Shown one piece after another: positions 6,367 through 9,923 of a DNA stretch of 9,923 bases. The first letter of the stretch is position 1, and each line of letters starts with the position of its first letter. This stretch comes from Porphyromonadaceae bacterium UBA7042 (GTDB taxonomy: Bacteria; Bacteroidota; Bacteroidia; Bacteroidales; Muribaculaceae), in NCBI GenBank assembly GCA_002494015.1, contig DLAR01000057.1:12322-22244 (forward strand), given 5' to 3'. The notes under the pieces were generated by a model. It was given only the letters and a program-made list of their open reading frames with translations. It was not told the DNA's origin and did not search any database. The translations under genes were made by a program, and so were the position numbers.

Positions 6367-6379
6367 CGAGGCATTATGC

Positions 6380-6413
6380 TTGGATTAACATTTGTTATGA
6401 AACACCCTCTAAG
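6380..6413 (-). repeat. Left copy of a 34-base imperfect inverted repeat, covering the LRR gene start
   Basis: The reverse complement of 6380-6413 matches 9816-9849 without gaps at 29 of 34 positions; the shared core is ATAACAAATGT followed by AA and CCAA. This copy contains the preferred start codon of the LRR gene (6397-6399) and its first codons. The same element on the opposite strand closes the apbC gene 3.4 kb away. Confidence 0.75.
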
Positions 6414-7905
6414 ATATTTTACGATAACCCTGTCGTTGATTGTCGCTGTTGCGATGCAGGCCACGGAGGTGAATGTGTCGCCCGGCTTGCTGGAAAGAGC
6501 CGTGGGCGATGACCGTGACAACGTGACCACTCTCATTGTAACAGGTGCCGTCAACGCTGCCGACCTGCATTTTGTCTGCACGTCGCTGCCGTCATTGGAG
6601 ACCCTTGACTTGTCGGGGGTGACCGTGGAGGCTTACAACGGGAAGACTCTCGTTGCCAACCGTGGAGACTTTCCCGCCTCTACCCTGCCCGCCTACATCC
6701 TCTCGGGACTGAAAGCCTCGACCGTAATCCTCCCCGGGAGCATCACGTCCATCGGCGAAGGAGCCATGATGGGCGCGGCGGTGCAAAGTCTGGAAATACC
6801 CGCCGCGGTAAGATCAATCGGCGACAATGCCTTCTGCGGCTGCGACGGACTGACATCGGTCACCATACCCGCGACAGTGGAAGATGTGGGCCGCGGAGTG
6901 TTTTCCTCCTGCCGCAACCTTAAAACAGTCAGCTACGGCCTCCACGACATCCCCGCCTCGGCTTTTGCCGGCTGCACGTCGCTTGTCTCGGTCGAGACAC
7001 CGTCGGGCCTCCGCTCGATATGCCGCGAGGCGTTCCGCCAGTGCGTGTCGCTTGCCGGTTTTGACTACGGCACTTCGCTTGTGACGGTGGGCGACTTCGC
7101 TTTCAGCCATTCGGGACTGGAAGAGGCTGTAATGTCGTCATGTTCCGGTTTGTCCCATATAGGAAAGCAGGCTTTCGGCAACTGCGACCGCCTGACTTCC
7201 GTATCTCTGCCCGACGGGGTGACAACCCTTGGCGCAGGGGCATTCCTTGACGACACGGCGCTGGAATCGGTCAATTTCCCGGCCGCAACCCGCACAGTCG
7301 AGCCATATACGTTCAAGGGAGCTGCTGCGGTTAATGATGCGTCCCGCCTGTTGAGTGGCGATGTCGACAGCATAGGCGCGTTTGCCTTCGCCGGAATGGA
7401 CAAGGTCGGCGAGGTGGTTCTCCCCTCGCGGCTTGCCGATATCGGCGACAACGCTTTTGAAGGATGGCTGTCGCTAAACACCATCCGTGCCGAAGAAATC
7501 GAAGGAGTCCCCTCACTGGGTAACGACGTGTGGGCCGGAGTTTATGCCCCGGGGGTGTTTCTTTATGTGCCTGACGACCTCAAAGGCGAGTTCATGTCCG
7601 CCCCGCAATGGAAAGAGTTCAACATCACCCAGTCGGGTACCATCGACATGACTCGGGAACTCGGCGGCATGCCGTCAACGGCGGTATCAGTGGCGTGGGA
7701 CGGCCCGACACTCACCATCACGTCTGATTCCAAGCCGATTGAAACCGTTAAGCTTTACGACATCGCGGGCCGCTTGCTGCATTCCTGTGACAATATTGCC
7801 TCCTCGACCTTCACGATAGATACCGGCGGTTTCACAACCGATTTTTATATAATCCATGTAACCACTCCCCCGGCAGCGGTCTCGTTCAAGACAGCGCGCC
7901 GGTGA
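6397..7905 (+). CDS. BspA-like leucine-rich-repeat surface protein with type IX-like C-terminal domain
   Basis: A secreted protein of 502 residues from the preferred start. ATG 6397 begins MKHPLRYF and a hydrophobic core, then VAMQATE, a good signal peptide; an in-frame ATG at 6376 would add seven residues. From about residue 110 to 370 it consists of LRR_5/BspA-type repeats of about 23 residues with the pattern SIGDNAFxGCxxLTSVxIPxxV, as in SIGDNAFCGCDGLTSVTIP and HIGKQAFGNCDRLTSVSLP. Such proteins sit on the cell surface and bind host or bacterial ligands. The last 75 residues (TLTITSDSKPIETVKLYDIAGRLL cut into a beta-rich domain, ending in FYIIHV and FKTARR) resemble the Por/type IX secretion C-terminal sorting domain. 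Confidence 0.88.
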   Translation: MKHPLRYFTITLSLIVAVAMQATEVNVSPGLLERAVGDDRDNVTTLIVTGAVNAADLHFVCTSLPSLETLDLSGVTVEAYNGKTLVANRGDFPASTLPAYILSGLKASTVILPGSITSIGEGAMMGAAVQSLEIPAAVRSIGDNAFCGCDGLTSVTIPATVEDVGRGVFSSCRNLKTVSYGLHDIPASAFAGCTSLVSVETPSGLRSICREAFRQCVSLAGFDYGTSLVTVGDFAFSHSGLEEAVMSSCSGLSHIGKQAFGNCDRLTSVSLPDGVTTLGAGAFLDDTALESVNFPAATRTVEPYTFKGAAAVNDASRLLSGDVDSIGAFAFAGMDKVGEVVLPSRLADIGDNAFEGWLSLNTIRAEEIEGVPSLGNDVWAGVYAPGVFLYVPDDLKGEFMSAPQWKEFNITQSGTIDMTRELGGMPSTAVSVAWDGPTLTITSDSKPIETVKLYDIAGRLLHSCDNIASSTFTIDTGGFTTDFYIIHVTTPPAAVSFKTARR

Positions 7906-7917
7906 AAATATTTTCTG

Positions 7918-8667
7918 ATGGGAAAAAACAAACTGAAAAAATTTGCTGAAATGGAAACGCTTGACTGCGTATTCCAGTATCCTTTTGCAGTGTTGAAAGA
8001 GCAGGGCGGATGCCCCTTGCGCGGACACTGGAACCGGGATTATTTCCACAATGACAACCCGATTGTGGTCGAGCTTGGCTGCGGCAAGGGTGAATATGCG
8101 GTCGGACTGGCCTCTACCACTCCCGACAAAAACTTTATCGGCATCGATATCAAAGGGGCCCGCATGTGGACCGGGGCGAAGCGAGTGCGTGACCTCAATC
8201 TGGGAAACTGCGCCTTTCTCCGCACCGGTATCGAGCTTTTAGAATCGTTTTTCGCCCCGGGAGAGGTGGCGGAAATATGGATAACCTTCCCCGACCCGCA
8301 GATGAAGAAAGTCAACAAGAGGCTCACCGGCACGCGCTTCATGGAGCTTTACCGCAAGGTTCTCGTCCCCGGCGGACTGGTGCACCTGAAGACCGACAGC
8401 CCGTTTCTCTACACCTACACCCGCGAGATGCTGCGCCACAACGGCATCACCCCCGCGATGGACACTGCCGACCTCTACGGCGGACCTTTGGCGACTGTCG
8501 TGCCGCCGATCAAGACGTTCTATGAACAGCAGTGGCTTGACCGCGGACTTTCAATCAAATTTCTCTCGTGGTCGCTGAACCCCGAGCCTCCCCTCACCGA
8601 ACCCGACATCGAGATTGAGCCTGACACCTACCGAAGTTTCGGCCGAGGTGAACTTCAAGGCTTCTGA
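7918..8667 (+). CDS. trmB: tRNA (guanine-N7-)-methyltransferase TrmB
   Basis: TrmB methylates N7 of guanosine 46 in the variable loop of tRNAs, using S-adenosylmethionine. The 249-residue product has the SAM-binding VELGCGKGEY (51-60), the acidic strand end FIGIDIKGARMW (73-84), and the family signature ITFPDPQMKKVNKRLTGTRF (122-141), in which the ITFPDP aspartate and following basic residues contact tRNA and catalyse transfer. LKTDSPFLYTYT (157-168) is the conserved C-terminal strand and substrate loop. The N-terminal MGKNKLKKFAE is the basic tail expected for the family. The ATG at 7918 lies 12 bases after the LRR stop codon and no separate promoter is evident between them. apbC follows after 48 bases; this trmB-apbC pairing is, as I recall, common in Bacteroidales. 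The product is complete with no odd residues. Confidence 0.97.
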   Translation: MGKNKLKKFAEMETLDCVFQYPFAVLKEQGGCPLRGHWNRDYFHNDNPIVVELGCGKGEYAVGLASTTPDKNFIGIDIKGARMWTGAKRVRDLNLGNCAFLRTGIELLESFFAPGEVAEIWITFPDPQMKKVNKRLTGTRFMELYRKVLVPGGLVHLKTDSPFLYTYTREMLRHNGITPAMDTADLYGGPLATVVPPIKTFYEQQWLDRGLSIKFLSWSLNPEPPLTEPDIEIEPDTYRSFGRGELQGF

Positions 8668-8715
8668 ATTTGTTATATAAACCGACATCACGTTCACGAC
8701 TATTTTCAACTATTT

Positions 8716-9819
8716 ATGGAGACATTGTATCCCGCCCTTATACTTGACGCGCTGAAAAACGTGCGTTATCCCGGCACGGGCAAAAACCTTGTCGATGCAG
8801 GCATGATTGAAGACGACATCCGCATCGACGGCAGCAGCGTGTCTTTTTCCATTATTTTTGACAAATCCACCGACCCGTTCATCAAGTCGGTACTCAAAGC
8901 GGCCGAGACAGCCATTCACACCTATATCTCGCCCGAAGTCGAGGTAACCGTGGCCTCCAAGGCACGCCACACCGCGCCTGTCAAGCAGGAGGTGCCGGTG
9001 CTGCCCGGCGTGAAAAACATCATCGGCATAGCCTCGGGAAAAGGCGGCGTGGGAAAGTCAACCGTCGCTTCCAACCTCGCCGTGGCGCTTGCCCGCGAGG
9101 GTTATAAAGTCGGACTGCTTGACGCCGATATTTTCGGCCCGTCGGTCCCCAAGATGTTTGGCATCGAGGACGCTCCTGTCTACGTTCACAATGTCGACGG
9201 CCGCGACCTCATCATCCCCATCGAGCGTTACGGGGTGAAACTTCTTTCCATCGGCCTCGTGGTCGACCGCGACAAAGCGGTACTGTGGCGCGGCAGCATG
9301 GCCTCCAACGCGCTGAAACAGCTCATCACCGATGCTGACTGGGGCGAACTCGACTATTTCCTGATCGACATGCCTCCCGGAACGAGCGACATTCACCTGA
9401 CACTCGTCCAGACCCTCGCCATGACCGGGGCCGTCATCGTCACAACCCCGCAGGAGGTCGCCCTTGCCGACGCGCGCAAGGGTATCGCGATGTTTATGGT
9501 CGACAGCATCAATGTCCCCGTGCTCGGACTTGTGGAGAACATGGCATGGTTTACCCCCGCCGAGCATCCCGCCGAGCGTTACTTCATCTTTGGACACGAG
9601 GGAGGCGTAAGACTCGCCAAGGAGCTTGGCATAAAGCTCCTTGCCCAGATTCCGCTTGTAGCGTCAATCGCCGATGCCGGCGACTCGGGCGCACCCATCG
9701 CCACCGAGGACTCCATCGCCGGACACGCGTTCATCCACCTTGCCCACGAAGTGGTCGATGTCGTCGACCGCCGCAACCGCGAACTCCCTCCGACAACTAC
9801 GGTCAAAATGAAAAACTAA
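8716..9819 (+). CDS. apbC: ApbC/Mrp family P-loop ATPase (Fe-S carrier type)
   Basis: A cytoplasmic MinD-like ATPase of the Mrp/NBP35/ApbC family, whose members bind a [4Fe-4S] cluster and pass it to target enzymes. Residues 1-80 form the MIP18/DUF59-type domain common in bacterial Mrp. The ATPase domain starts near residue 100 with the deviant Walker A GKGGVGKST (108-116), switch I DADIFGPSVP (136-145) and switch II DMPPGTSDIH (218-227); VTTPQEVALADARKG (242-256) and GLVENMAWF (271-279) are also family signatures. The usual CxxC near the C terminus, which ligates the cluster between two subunits, is absent: the segment reads WFTPAEHPAERYFIFG (278-293). From memory this replacement is usual in Bacteroidales Mrp proteins, so it is probably not a local defect. 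Length (367) is normal. The start at 8716 gives the expected N-terminal helix. Whether it carries a cluster is open. Confidence 0.94.
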   Translation: METLYPALILDALKNVRYPGTGKNLVDAGMIEDDIRIDGSSVSFSIIFDKSTDPFIKSVLKAAETAIHTYISPEVEVTVASKARHTAPVKQEVPVLPGVKNIIGIASGKGGVGKSTVASNLAVALAREGYKVGLLDADIFGPSVPKMFGIEDAPVYVHNVDGRDLIIPIERYGVKLLSIGLVVDRDKAVLWRGSMASNALKQLITDADWGELDYFLIDMPPGTSDIHLTLVQTLAMTGAVIVTTPQEVALADARKGIAMFMVDSINVPVLGLVENMAWFTPAEHPAERYFIFGHEGGVRLAKELGIKLLAQIPLVASIADAGDSGAPIATEDSIAGHAFIHLAHEVVDVVDRRNRELPPTTTVKMKN

Positions 9820-9849
9820 GAGGTTGTTTAATAACAAATGTGAACCCAA
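9816..9849 (+). repeat. Right copy of the 34-base inverted repeat, overlapping the apbC stop
   Basis: This sequence includes the apbC stop codon (TAA, 9817-9819) and runs into the spacer. It pairs at 29 of 34 positions with the reverse complement of 6380-6413. The start, AGAGGTTGTTTAATAAC, looks like the end of a repeat or insertion element rather than ordinary spacer. Confidence 0.75.
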
Positions 9850-9923
9850 AGTGGTAGCATCTTTCAGTTAACTCGTTATTGCACAGAGGGAGCATAGCTG
9901 GGGCTATGTGACCGAGGTGTAAT
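9850..9923. repeat. Palindromic sequence cut by the window edge, possible repeat element
   Basis: After apbC, a structured non-coding stretch reaches the window end. CATAGC (9893-9898) and GCTATG (9903-9908) form a 6-bp stem with loop TGGG. Further out, ATTGCAC (9878-9884) can pair with GTGTAAT (9917-9923) if one G-U pair is allowed, enclosing a symmetric 8 x 8 internal loop. The outer arm reaches the last base of the window, so the palindrome may continue. Together with the adjacent repeat at 9816-9849 this could be one end of a larger dispersed palindromic element. No coding sequence is recognisable. Confidence 0.5.

Noticed and set aside
6269..6375. sufB remnant upstream of sufC
   Set aside because: The 160-base divergent spacer is AT-rich, has promoter-like boxes on both strands, and no frame in it resembles SufB.

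Overview
The window looks like a chromosomal segment of a Bacteroidales bacterium, most likely a gut lineage of the Muribaculaceae type. The reasons are: starts without clear Shine-Dalgarno sequences, promoter-like boxes of the Bacteroidota type (TAnnTTTG), a BspA-like leucine-rich-repeat surface protein with a type IX-like C-terminal domain, GC-rich genes separated by AT-rich spacers full of short repeats, and protein sequences typical of that order. The assignment is an inference from these traits; no rRNA or other marker gene is present.

Layout. Everything up to about 6.23 kb is transcribed leftwards and everything after about 6.34 kb rightwards, from a divergent promoter region at 6233-6396. 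From the left edge there are: a short repeat cluster (1-123); a nitroreductase-family flavoprotein (126-872); a 510-base spacer that carries no gene but an elaborate array of hairpins and tandem repeats (954-1357); a small, unrecognised membrane protein (1385-1642); a very strong intrinsic terminator (1754-1797); and then the suf iron-sulfur cluster assembly operon read right to left as sufC, sufD, a lipoprotein esterase, sufS. To the right of the divergent promoter lie the LRR surface protein, trmB (tRNA m7G46 methyltransferase) and an apbC/Mrp-type P-loop ATPase, then a truncated repeat element at the right edge.

How the genes work together. SufS supplies sulfur from cysteine; SufC (ATPase) and SufD belong to the scaffold complex. 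SufB, the central scaffold subunit, is not upstream of sufC, where it often sits in this order, and must lie elsewhere if the system works. An esterase lipoprotein is inserted between sufD and sufS, 4 and 12 bases from its neighbours, so it is almost certainly co-transcribed. The ApbC/Mrp protein is another Fe-S related ATPase, though here it lacks the usual CxxC. The LRR gene is only 12 bases from trmB, so it may share its transcript.

No convincing new defence or mobile system was found. The most unusual content is non-coding: the hairpin array at 1021-1357; a 34-base imperfect inverted repeat that covers the LRR start codon at one end and the apbC stop codon 3.4 kb away at the other; and a recurring pattern in which stop codons (sufS, sufC, apbC) lie inside repeat sequence.
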